Source: Tenacibaculum maritimum NCIMB 2154
GTDB taxonomy: Bacteria > Bacteroidota > Bacteroidia > Flavobacteriales > Flavobacteriaceae
Direction of reading: 5' to 3'
Assembly: GCF_900119795.1 (NCBI RefSeq)
Contig: NZ_LT634361.1
Coordinates: 372,001-436,000 of the forward strand
DNA: 64,000 bases
Every line of letters begins with the position of its first letter. The stretch's first letter is position 1. The notes under the pieces were generated by a model. It saw only the letters and a program-made list of their open reading frames with translations. It searched no databases and was not told where the DNA came from. Of the stretch, positions 7,843 to 14,444 are shown piece after piece. The position numbers and the translations under genes are program-made.

Positions 7843-8142
7843 TTAAGCTGCTTGTTTATGGAAGTTGAGTAGATCGCTTTTTAAGTATAATACTTTTCCG
7901 TATAAGCGTTTTGCTGGGAGAATTTGTTTTTTATCCAAACTCCATAATGTAGTTTCGGAAATTTTTAAAAACTCCGCAGCTTCCTTCCTTGAGAGATAAT
8001 AATCAGAAGAATTTCTTTTTGGATTGTTAATTAATAGTTCTTTCTTTTCTTGCAATACTTTTGATACTGCTTCTTTAATGATTGTTTCCAAATCATCTAA
8101 TGATAGTTGAAAACATTGAATAAATGTGCTCTGTTCTTTCAC
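7843..8142 (-). CDS. Excisionase/MerR-type helix-turn-helix protein
   Basis: This protein has 99 residues. The N-terminal half is a helix (LDDLETIIKEAVSKVLQEKK). The C-terminal half, from residue 48, is the HTH_17 excisionase fold: YYLSRKEAAEFLKISETTLW, then KKQILPAKRLYGKVLYLKSD. This family serves as recombination directionality factors or regulators in Bacteroidota mobile elements. It stands upstream of the polymerase-like gene on the same strand with a terminator between them. No integrase is visible nearby, so its partner is unknown. Confidence 0.8.
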   Translation of the reverse strand: MKEQSTFIQCFQLSLDDLETIIKEAVSKVLQEKKELLINNPKRNSSDYYLSRKEAAEFLKISETTLWSLDKKQILPAKRLYGKVLYLKSDLLNFHKQAA

Positions 8143-8315
8143 TATTTTTATTGTTTTAAATTACTAACAATAAGTCTATCTCATTGCTTTCTGAGTACAA
8201 TGATAAATACTTAAAACGACGTGTGAAAATAGAGGGGACTGCGAATATTTTACACGAAATTTTATTAGGTTAAGGTACTATTAGGCTTGATAAAAATCAT
8301 AAACTTCTGTTAAAA

Positions 8316-8341
8316 GGACTAGCAGGGACTAGCAGGGACTA
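8316..8341. repeat. Tandem 10-nt repeats (2.6 copies)
   Basis: The unit GGACTAGCAG is repeated twice exactly and then a third time in part (GGACTA). The array lies between the excisionase-like gene and the 333-residue gene. A 9-nt extension, AGGGACTAA (8334-8342), recurs at 9703-9711. Iterons of a replication origin, or recombinase sites, are possible readings. Confidence 0.7.
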
Positions 8342-8392
8342 ATGAGTGCTAAAAAAAGGTTAAATGAAAGCTTATCTAATGAAGAAGTTAGA

Positions 8393-9394
8393 TTAATCTA
8401 AAAAATTGAATTGATCTTTTAGCTCTTTTGTTTCTACTCTTTGTCTTTTTTTGTAAGAGTCTCTTGATGTTTTTTCGTGAAAGTTGTATAGTGTCCTTAA
8501 TTTTTTAATTCCTGTTGTTTCTTTCTCTAAGTAATTTTTAAAAACAGGCTTCTTATGGCAGTAATTGTAAAATCTCAAAAGATCAGAAGATGATTTTAGC
8601 CAGCTGCTTCTTGAGTTGTTTAAAAAACCTCTTGTAATTAGCTTTTTTTCATATTCTTCAAACTTTTTAATAGTCTTAGTGTCTCCAATTAAGAATTCTA
8701 ATATATCATCTCTGTTTTCATTTGAAAAATTGGAGGTTTTGGAAGAGAATGACACCTCGTGAAGTTGAATGTTTGATTTTTTAGGTTTTTCTTGATGGGA
8801 GCATTCGTAATTAAATGTAATTCTATTATGATCTATATATCCTGAATAGCTTTTCCAGATCATATCATAAATGTTTTTTAAATGACCCCATATTAGATAA
8901 TTAACAACCACGTTTTTATCATCTTCGTGTCCTTCCTTCATGCATAGAGAAGCTTTGTCTTGCCATTGGTAGGAAATAAACTTTTCTAAATTAATTAATA
9001 ATTCATGTATTTTACTTTTTTTGATTAAATCAGAATGTTCATTATAGTTTAGTATGTAGTCAGAAACGAAGTTGTCATATTCGTTTTTGTAAAAAATTTT
9101 AAAGAATAGGACAATACTTTTTGTAATGATATTTTGATTGTACTCATTGGAGTTTATAAATTCATATAAATTTTTATTACTGATAATTTCGAATAAGTAA
9201 CTAGTTTTATCATGATAATGATTATCAATGCAAAACCAATTAAAAGCTTGGAATTTTTCAAAAAAATCTAATAAATTTAAATATTTGTGTTCTCCAATTT
9301 GAATGGAGGTTAAGGTTTTGTCTTTATTCTTTGTCATAAAACTAATTCTGTCTATATGCACCCCAATATATGAAAAAACAGTGTTTAGAAGCAT
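8393..9394 (-). CDS. Unrecognised 333-residue accessory protein
   Basis: This soluble, charged protein of 333 residues has no signal peptide or membrane segment. The C-terminal 100 residues have a helical pattern around YEKKLITRGFLNN, SSSDLLRFYNYCHKK and IKKLRTLYNFHEK that I have a weak sense of from other Bacteroidota mobile-element proteins beside HTH genes, but I cannot name a family. The aromatic-rich N-terminal part has no recognisable motif. The last residues are basic (KKRQRVETKELKDQF). It shares strand and neighbourhood with the excisionase-like and polymerase-like genes and is flanked by the AGGGACTAA repeats. Two palindromes (9400-9413 and 9434-9447) lie just upstream of its start. 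Confidence 0.6.
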   Translation of the reverse strand: MLLNTVFSYIGVHIDRISFMTKNKDKTLTSIQIGEHKYLNLLDFFEKFQAFNWFCIDNHYHDKTSYLFEIISNKNLYEFINSNEYNQNIITKSIVLFFKIFYKNEYDNFVSDYILNYNEHSDLIKKSKIHELLINLEKFISYQWQDKASLCMKEGHEDDKNVVVNYLIWGHLKNIYDMIWKSYSGYIDHNRITFNYECSHQEKPKKSNIQLHEVSFSSKTSNFSNENRDDILEFLIGDTKTIKKFEEYEKKLITRGFLNNSRSSWLKSSSDLLRFYNYCHKKPVFKNYLEKETTGIKKLRTLYNFHEKTSRDSYKKRQRVETKELKDQFNFLD

Positions 9395-9433
9395 CTAAAA
9401 AAAACTAGTTTTTAATTAATAAAATGAATTTAA

Positions 9434-9447
9434 CGTATACGTATACG
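9434..9447. promoter_or_regulatory. 14-bp palindrome of alternating purine/pyrimidine, candidate operator
   Basis: CGTATACGTATACG is perfectly self-complementary. It sits 40 nt upstream of the start of the 333-residue gene, in DNA that is otherwise very A/T-rich, so it stands out. A repressor site for that gene is plausible. Confidence 0.35.
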
Positions 9448-9869
9448 CTTTTTGTCTATAGTCTAAAATTTTACTTTCTTAATAATCGAATGAGGATATT
9501 GTATAATAACGGGTAAATTAATAGAAGAGCTTGTTTTTACCTATAATTTTATGTTTTATGGCTATTTATATTTTACAAGTTTATTTGTATTAAACAGATT
9601 GATTGTCCAATTGTAAAGGAGAGGAGAAGTGGCGCAAAAAAAAATAATAGATTCTTTTTGGAGGTTTTAATTGAAAAAAAATAAATGAGAGTTTCTGTCT
9701 ATAGGGACTAAGGCTATATGCTTTAATATAGAGCCAGTTTTTTGAAGTATCCCCCCCATGTCTCTATAGAAAAAATTCTGTTTTTGTCTCTGAGATGGAA
9801 TAAAAATAGCTGAGAATTTTGTATCTTTATATATAGTGAGTTGAGCTTAATTTGCTGTTTTTGAGATAT

Positions 9870-9890
9870 AAGCACCCTCTGAAGCACCCT
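9870..9890. repeat. Two 9-nt direct repeats beside the tRNA
   Basis: AAGCACCCT occurs at 9870-9878 and 9882-9890, a 12-nt period, about 57 nt from the 3' end of the tRNA. The spacing resembles arm-type sites of tyrosine recombinases. Function is a guess. Confidence 0.35.
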
Positions 9891-9891
9891 G

Positions 9892-9940
9892 TAAAAAGTA
9901 AAAACTCGCAACAGTACTGTTTATAGTATGTTACGAGTTT
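9892..9940 (-). terminator. Intrinsic terminator of the tRNA gene
   Basis: On the minus strand AAACTCG and CGAGTTT (9902-9908 and 9934-9940) close a longer imperfect stem (TAACA..TACT against AGTA.TGTTG), followed by TTTTTACTTTTT. It begins 7 nt after the tRNA. Confidence 0.7.
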
Positions 9941-9946
9941 GTTACG

Positions 9947-10020
9947 TGGTCCCACATGGGCTCGAACCATGGACCCCCTGATTATGAGTCAGGTGCTCTA
10001 ACCAACTGAGCTATGGGACC
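9947..10020 (-). tRNA. tRNA with anticodon CAU (Met elongator or Ile2)
   Basis: The minus strand folds into a full cloverleaf: a 7-bp acceptor stem (GGTCCCA with TGGGACC), a D arm with AGCTCAGTTGGTTAGAGC, an anticodon arm CTGA-CTCATAA-TCAG with anticodon CAT, and a T arm with GGTTCGAGCC. The discriminator base is A at 9947 and CCA is not encoded. CAU can be elongator Met or lysidine-modified Ile2; I lean to Met but cannot decide. The gene marks the border between the accessory island on its 3' side and core genes on its 5' side. Confidence 0.93.
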
Positions 10021-10035
10021 GTTTAAAATCGGTTG

Positions 10036-10066
10036 CAAATATAATACTTTTTTTTAGATAACCAAC
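10036..10066 (-). promoter_or_regulatory. Promoter of the tRNA gene
   Basis: On the minus strand TATATTTG (10036-10043) matches TAnnTTTG and a TTG lies at 10063-10065, 19 nt upstream. The tRNA 5' end is 16 nt downstream. Confidence 0.65.
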
Positions 10067-10073
10067 AAAAAAA

Positions 10074-11045
10074 TTAAACTTTTCTGTTCATTAAACTATT
10101 GCCAAAGTCTTTTAAATGCTGTTTGAATTCATTGGAAATTGCCATTTTGTCAAGGCTTTCGAATGCTTTATTCGTGTAGTATTCAATAAGTTCATGCGTA
10201 AATTTAGGAATGTTATTTCTTTCAAATATTTGAGAAACTTTGGCTATTTTATCAGTGTTATTTTTTAATTTTTCTTTATAAAAAAAACGTAATTCTCGCT
10301 CATCCTCTTCATTTGAAACCTCTAAGGCTTTTAGATAAAGGTATGTTTTTTTATTTTCAATAATATCTCCTCCTACTTGTTTCCCGAAAGTTTTAGGGTT
10401 TCCAAAAGTATCCAAATAATCATCCTGTAACTGAAAAGCGATCCCAAGATTTAATCCATATTTATATAAATATTCAGCTTCCTTTTCATCAGCCTTCGCT
10501 ACAATAGCTCCCATTTTTAGAGCAGCTCCAACCAATACTGAGGTTTTTAGAGTAATCATTCTGATATAATCATCAATAGTTACGCTAGATTTTGTTTCAA
10601 AATCAACATCCAATTGTTGCCCGTCACAAACCTCTAATGCTGTTTTACTAAATAATTGAGCTAGTTTTTGAAAAATACTAGGTTCATAATTCTCAAAATA
10701 TTGGTATGCTAAAATAAGCATGGCGTCACCAGAAAGAATTCCAGTATTGATATTCCACTTTTCATGTACTGTTTGTTTTCCCCGTCTTAGTGGAGCGTCA
10801 TCCATGATGTCATCATGAACCAATGTAAAGTTATGGAAAACCTCTACCGCTAAAGCAGCAGGCAAGGCTTTTTTATAATCATTTGAAAAAATGTCGGCAG
10901 CCATTAAGGTTAATAGTGGTCTAATTCGTTTTCCTCCTAACTCTAAAATGTAATCTATGGGTTCATATAAATTTTTGGGTTCACGTATTAAATTTTGAGC
11001 ATTCAAATAATTTAAAAACTGCTCATAATAAATAGAAATATCCAA
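10074..11045 (-). CDS. Polyprenyl diphosphate synthase (trans-isoprenyl)
   Basis: This enzyme of 323 residues condenses isopentenyl diphosphate with allylic diphosphates. Both Asp-rich motifs are present: the first DDIMD at residues 78-82 (LVHDDIMDDAPLRRG) and the second in FQLQDDYLDTFG at about 211-215. GGKRIRPLL at 37-45 binds the substrate phosphates. Length and motif type fit a short- to medium-chain synthase (farnesyl, geranylgeranyl or longer); product length cannot be read safely. Flavobacteria use it for quinones, carotenoids and undecaprenyl precursors. A TATATTTG motif (minus, 11124-11131) lies about 80 nt upstream. It is divergent from the efflux operon. Confidence 0.93.
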   Translation of the reverse strand: MDISIYYEQFLNYLNAQNLIREPKNLYEPIDYILELGGKRIRPLLTLMAADIFSNDYKKALPAALAVEVFHNFTLVHDDIMDDAPLRRGKQTVHEKWNINTGILSGDAMLILAYQYFENYEPSIFQKLAQLFSKTALEVCDGQQLDVDFETKSSVTIDDYIRMITLKTSVLVGAALKMGAIVAKADEKEAEYLYKYGLNLGIAFQLQDDYLDTFGNPKTFGKQVGGDIIENKKTYLYLKALEVSNEEDERELRFFYKEKLKNNTDKIAKVSQIFERNNIPKFTHELIEYYTNKAFESLDKMAISNEFKQHLKDFGNSLMNRKV

Positions 11046-11209
11046 TGCATATAGGTTTTAGAAGCATCCAAACTTTTGAAATGTCTCTCTTTCAATCTTT
11101 TGATAACACTTGTATTTTGATAGCAAATATATAAATGCTATTAATTATAAAAGGAAATATTGATATATTTTTTTAAAAGTTATATAAATGTTAAAAAAAT
11201 TAAAACTTT

Positions 11210-11237
11210 GGAAACTTTTAAGGTTTTTAAAGTTTCC
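11210..11237. promoter_or_regulatory. Candidate TetR operator
   Basis: An inverted repeat, GGAAACTTT (11210-11218), 10 nt, AAAGTTTCC (11229-11237), lies just upstream of a -7 element TAGATTTG (11243-11250) and 22 nt before the TetR start. Position and symmetry suit autoregulation by the TetR dimer. Confidence 0.55.
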
Positions 11238-11242
11238 TTTTG

Positions 11243-11250
11243 TAGATTTG
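11243..11250 (+). promoter_or_regulatory. -7 promoter element of the TetR/efflux operon
   Basis: TAGATTTG matches TAnnTTTG and ends 9 nt before ATG 11260, so the transcript would have an almost absent leader. Its presence argues against the upstream ATG at 11188 as the start of the TetR protein. Confidence 0.55.
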
Positions 11251-11259
11251 CGACCAATT

Positions 11260-11859
11260 ATGAGAGATAAAATTTTAGATAAGGCAGGAGACATGTTCTT
11301 AAATTTTGGTTTTAAGAGTGTAACAATGGACGATATAGCAAGTGAAATAGGTATTTCTAAAAAAACAATTTACGCTCATTTTAAAAATAAGACAGATTTA
11401 GTGGAAGCTGTGACTTCTGCTTTATTTACCGCTATTTGCAATGGGATTGATTTGATTCATGAGCAACAGCAGAATCCTATTAAAGAATTATACGAGGTGA
11501 AAATGTTTGTAATGGCAAGTTTAAAAGATGAAAAATCATCACCTCAATATCAACTACAAAAATATTATCCTAAGTTGTATAAAACATTCAAACATAAACA
11601 GTTTGAGTTTATGCAAAATTGTATTAAAGCGAATTTAACAAGAGGAATTGAACAAGGGCTATTTAGAGAATCAATAGATACTGACTTCGTTGCTAGAGTT
11701 TACTTTAATGGAATGGTAGGAATAAAAAACCCGGAATTGTTTCCGTTAAAGCATCATTCCATGAATACATTGATGAATTATTTCCTAGAATACCATCTTA
11801 GAGGGATTTGTTCATTGAAAGGACTACAAGAATTAGAAAACCAATTAAAAACCAATTAA
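11260..11859 (+). CDS. TetR-family regulator of the efflux operon
   Basis: This protein has 199 residues from ATG 11260. A frame-extending ATG at 11188 would add 24 basic, hydrophobic residues encoded by promoter and operator sequence, so it is rejected. Residues 1-50 form the TetR HTH (KILDKAGDMFLNFGFKSVTM, then DDIASEIGISKKTIYAHF, then KNKTDLVEAV). The remainder is the helical ligand-binding and dimer domain. It is the first gene of an operon with a TolC-like protein 5 nt downstream, then a fusion protein and an RND pump. It likely represses the operon through the inverted repeat at 11210-11237. Confidence 0.9.
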   Translation: MRDKILDKAGDMFLNFGFKSVTMDDIASEIGISKKTIYAHFKNKTDLVEAVTSALFTAICNGIDLIHEQQQNPIKELYEVKMFVMASLKDEKSSPQYQLQKYYPKLYKTFKHKQFEFMQNCIKANLTRGIEQGLFRESIDTDFVARVYFNGMVGIKNPELFPLKHHSMNTLMNYFLEYHLRGICSLKGLQELENQLKTN

Positions 11860-11864
11860 AATAA

Positions 11865-13208
11865 ATGAAAGGGCGCCTATATGTTTTATGTATGTTCTTT
11901 GTTGTTGGGACAATGAGTTCCCAAAATAAAGAAATGAGTTTATCAATGCAAGAAGCAATTGATTATGCAATTAAAAATAGTTATACAACTAAAGTAGCTG
12001 AAAATGATGTCAAAGCTGCAATCAAAAAAAGGTGGGAAACAATAGCTACTGGATTACCACAAATAAATGGAGAGGTAAATTATATTAATAATTTAAAGCA
12101 ACCTGTATCTTTATTACCTGGGGAGATAGTCAATAAAGAAAAAGGCACATTTGTACCGGTAACTTTTGGAACTAAACAAACAATGAATGCTACTGTTACT
12201 CTTAATCAGTTGTTGTTTGATGGGACTTATCTAATCGGCTTACAATCTGCAAAAACGTATTTAAAAATTTCTAAGCAAGCCAAGGAGAAAACGATATTGG
12301 CTACAAAGGAAGCAATAATAAATGCTTATGGCAATGTATTAATTACAGAGAAAACTATCGAAATTCTTGAGAGGAATAAAAAAGTTTTAGAAAAAAACTT
12401 TAATGATGCGAAGAAAATTAATGAAAACGGATTGAATGAAGAAGAAGATGTCGAGCAACTAGAAATTACGCTAGGGAATGTTGAAAGTAGTTTAAGAAAT
12501 GCAATTCGATTAAAAGGGATCGCATATCAAATGTTGAACCTTTCTTTAGGGAATTCAATAAATACTAAGTTAGTATTAACAGATAATTTAGATTCTTTGA
12601 TGCTTACAAATATTGATTTAGAGTTGTTAACTAAGACGTTTAACTTAGAAAAACATATTGATTTTAGGATTGCAGAAAATGATCGTAAAAGTAAGTATTT
12701 ATTAATGCGCTTACAGCAGAGTAAGGCATTACCTAGTTTAGGTGCTTTTTTAAACTATGGAGCTGCAGCAAATTCCAATACTTTTTCTTTTTTGGATGAA
12801 AGTCAAGATTGGTTTAAGTCTTCAGTACTTGGAATTAGCTTGAAGATACCGCTTTTTAGTAGCTTAGGAAGAAGTGCAAAAACTGCTCAAGCAAAAATAG
12901 CACTTGCATCAGCAGATATTCGATTGGAGGAGATAAAACAGAAGTTAAGCCTACAAGCTGAAGCGGCTAAAAGTGAATACCAGTTGAGTATTGAAAACTA
13001 TGAAACTGCTAAAAGAAATCTTGAATTGGCAGAAAGAATAGAAAAAAAGCAACAAATAAAATTCTTTGAAGGGATTTCTACAAGTTTTGACTTGTCTCAA
13101 GCTCAAAATCAATTGTATAGCCAACAAAATAAATATGTACAATCAATGCTAAATGTGGTAGCTAAAAAAGCTAAACTTGAAAATGCATTAAATATTACAA
13201 TAAAATAA
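11865..13208 (+). CDS. TolC-like outer-membrane efflux protein
   Basis: This protein of 447 residues has a signal peptide (MKGRLYVLCMFFVVGTMSSQ). The mature protein begins with the typical SLQEAIDYAIKNS-like helix (MSMQEAIDYAIKNSY form, residues 26-40) and has the duplicated helical hairpins with Ala/Gln/Lys-rich heptads of the OEP family. The late motif IEKKQQIKFFEGISTSFDLS, then QAQNQLYSQQNKY, is the family's second conserved helix. It should form the trimeric outer-membrane channel of the tripartite pump encoded with the next two genes. Confidence 0.92.
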   Translation: MKGRLYVLCMFFVVGTMSSQNKEMSLSMQEAIDYAIKNSYTTKVAENDVKAAIKKRWETIATGLPQINGEVNYINNLKQPVSLLPGEIVNKEKGTFVPVTFGTKQTMNATVTLNQLLFDGTYLIGLQSAKTYLKISKQAKEKTILATKEAIINAYGNVLITEKTIEILERNKKVLEKNFNDAKKINENGLNEEEDVEQLEITLGNVESSLRNAIRLKGIAYQMLNLSLGNSINTKLVLTDNLDSLMLTNIDLELLTKTFNLEKHIDFRIAENDRKSKYLLMRLQQSKALPSLGAFLNYGAAANSNTFSFLDESQDWFKSSVLGISLKIPLFSSLGRSAKTAQAKIALASADIRLEEIKQKLSLQAEAAKSEYQLSIENYETAKRNLELAERIEKKQQIKFFEGISTSFDLSQAQNQLYSQQNKYVQSMLNVVAKKAKLENALNITIK

Positions 13209-13220
13209 AGTTAACTAGAA

Positions 13221-14387
13221 ATGAGAAAAATATATTTATTATTACTAACAGTAGTTTTTTTAACTTCTTGCGGAAATAAAAAAGAACAATCAGTAGAGGA
13301 AGTTATTGCTACCAATGACGTAAAACAAATAATAGCTAAAAAAACAGCGTTGGATACTGAGCAACAGGCTTTGGTAGCAGATTTAAAGTTACTGAATAAA
13401 AAAATAGCGGCTTTAGATACTAATAAGAAGGTTCCTTTAATAACAACTATTGAGGCAAAGGAAAAACTTTTTAACCATTATTTAGAATTACAAGGAAATG
13501 TACAAACAAAGCAAAATGTATTAGTATATCCTGAAATACCAGGGCAGTTAGTTCGTATTTATGTAAAGGAAGGCCAGAGAGTAAGTAAAGGTCAGATCTT
13601 AGCAAGAATAGATGATGGAGGGTTAAGTCAACAAGTGGCCCAGTTGGAAACGCAAGCTGCCTTAGCAAAAACAACGTACGAAAGACAGAAGAGGTTGTGG
13701 GATCAAAAAATAGGATCAGAAATACAGTATTTACAAGCAAAAACCTCATATGAAGCAAAAACAAATGCAGTAAATCAGTTAAAACAACAATTAGGAAAAA
13801 CAGTAATTAGGGCACCTTTTAGTGGTATTGTTGATGATGTAATCAAAGAGCAAGGAACCGTAGTAGCCCCAGGTCCAGGTGCTGAAATCTTTAGAATTGT
13901 CAATTTAAGAAATATGTACATTGAAACAGCTGTTCCTGAAAGTTATATAACAGCTATTAAAAAAGGAAAAAGAGTTGCTATCGAATTTCCTGTTTTAGGA
14001 AAACAAATAGATTCTAAGATTCGTCAAGCAGGAAACTTTATAAATCCAGCAAATAGAACTTTTAAGGTAGAAATAGGAGTGCCTAATAATGATAGAAGTA
14101 TTAAGCCTAATTTAACAGCTAAGCTAAAAATTAATGATTATACAAGTCCTAAAGCTATTTTAATACCTCAGAGTATTATTTCTGAAAATGCAAAAGGAGA
14201 GCAATATATCTATATAGTTGAAAATTTAAAAAATAAGATAGGAATAGCAAAGCAGGTGATTATAAGAACAGGAAAAACACAGGGCGATGTTATTGAGGTT
14301 TTAGAAGGAGTAAAGAGTGGAGCTATGATAGTAAAAGAAGGGGCTCGTAGCGTAAAGAATGGACAAGAGGTAAAGGTTCTGAACTAA
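13221..14387 (+). CDS. RND efflux membrane-fusion (periplasmic adaptor) lipoprotein
   Basis: This protein of 388 residues has a lipoprotein signal (FLTSCGNK, Cys about residue 17). A short coiled coil follows (residues 30-70). The lipoyl half-motifs are present: VYPEIPGQLVRIYVKEGQRV with SKGQILARIDDG, and GKTVIRAPFSGIVDDV with IKEQGTVV. Beta-barrel and membrane-proximal domains follow (IPQSIISENAKGEQYIYIV). It is an HlyD_D23/AcrA-type adaptor linking the RND pump to the TolC-like channel, encoded between the two. Confidence 0.93.
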   Translation: MRKIYLLLLTVVFLTSCGNKKEQSVEEVIATNDVKQIIAKKTALDTEQQALVADLKLLNKKIAALDTNKKVPLITTIEAKEKLFNHYLELQGNVQTKQNVLVYPEIPGQLVRIYVKEGQRVSKGQILARIDDGGLSQQVAQLETQAALAKTTYERQKRLWDQKIGSEIQYLQAKTSYEAKTNAVNQLKQQLGKTVIRAPFSGIVDDVIKEQGTVVAPGPGAEIFRIVNLRNMYIETAVPESYITAIKKGKRVAIEFPVLGKQIDSKIRQAGNFINPANRTFKVEIGVPNNDRSIKPNLTAKLKINDYTSPKAILIPQSIISENAKGEQYIYIVENLKNKIGIAKQVIIRTGKTQGDVIEVLEGVKSGAMIVKEGARSVKNGQEVKVLN

Positions 14388-14444
14388 ATTATTAAATAAG
14401 GTGTTTTAAAAAAAGGTTAAAATACGAAACTTATAACGATAGAA

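Larger units (their letters stand above)
9395..9946. other. Gene-free stretch between the accessory genes and the tRNA
   Basis: No convincing gene is seen in these 552 bases. They contain the palindromes AAAAACTAGTTTTT (9400-9413) and CGTATACGTATACG (9434-9447), a copy of AGGGACTAA (9703-9711), two AAGCACCCT repeats (9870-9878 and 9882-9890) and the tRNA terminator (9892-9940). A 62-codon open frame here (9723-9911) has no coding character. This is where the junction of an element integrated at the tRNA would be expected. Confidence 0.6.

Noticed and set aside
8316..8341. Short tandem repeats considered as a CRISPR remnant
   Set aside because: The unit is only 10 nt, there are no spacers and no cas gene is nearby.
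9723..9911. 62-codon open frame on the minus strand near the tRNA
   Set aside because: It runs through the tRNA terminator and the AAGCACCCT repeats, has no coding character and no recognisable product.
1..9946. Search for an integrase or transposase in the island
   Set aside because: No frame carries the tyrosine-recombinase or serine-recombinase motifs, so mobility is inferred only from the HTH protein, the repeats and the tRNA.
11188..11259. N-terminal extension of the TetR protein from ATG 11188
   Set aside because: It covers the operator and the -7 promoter element; homologous starts fit ATG 11260.
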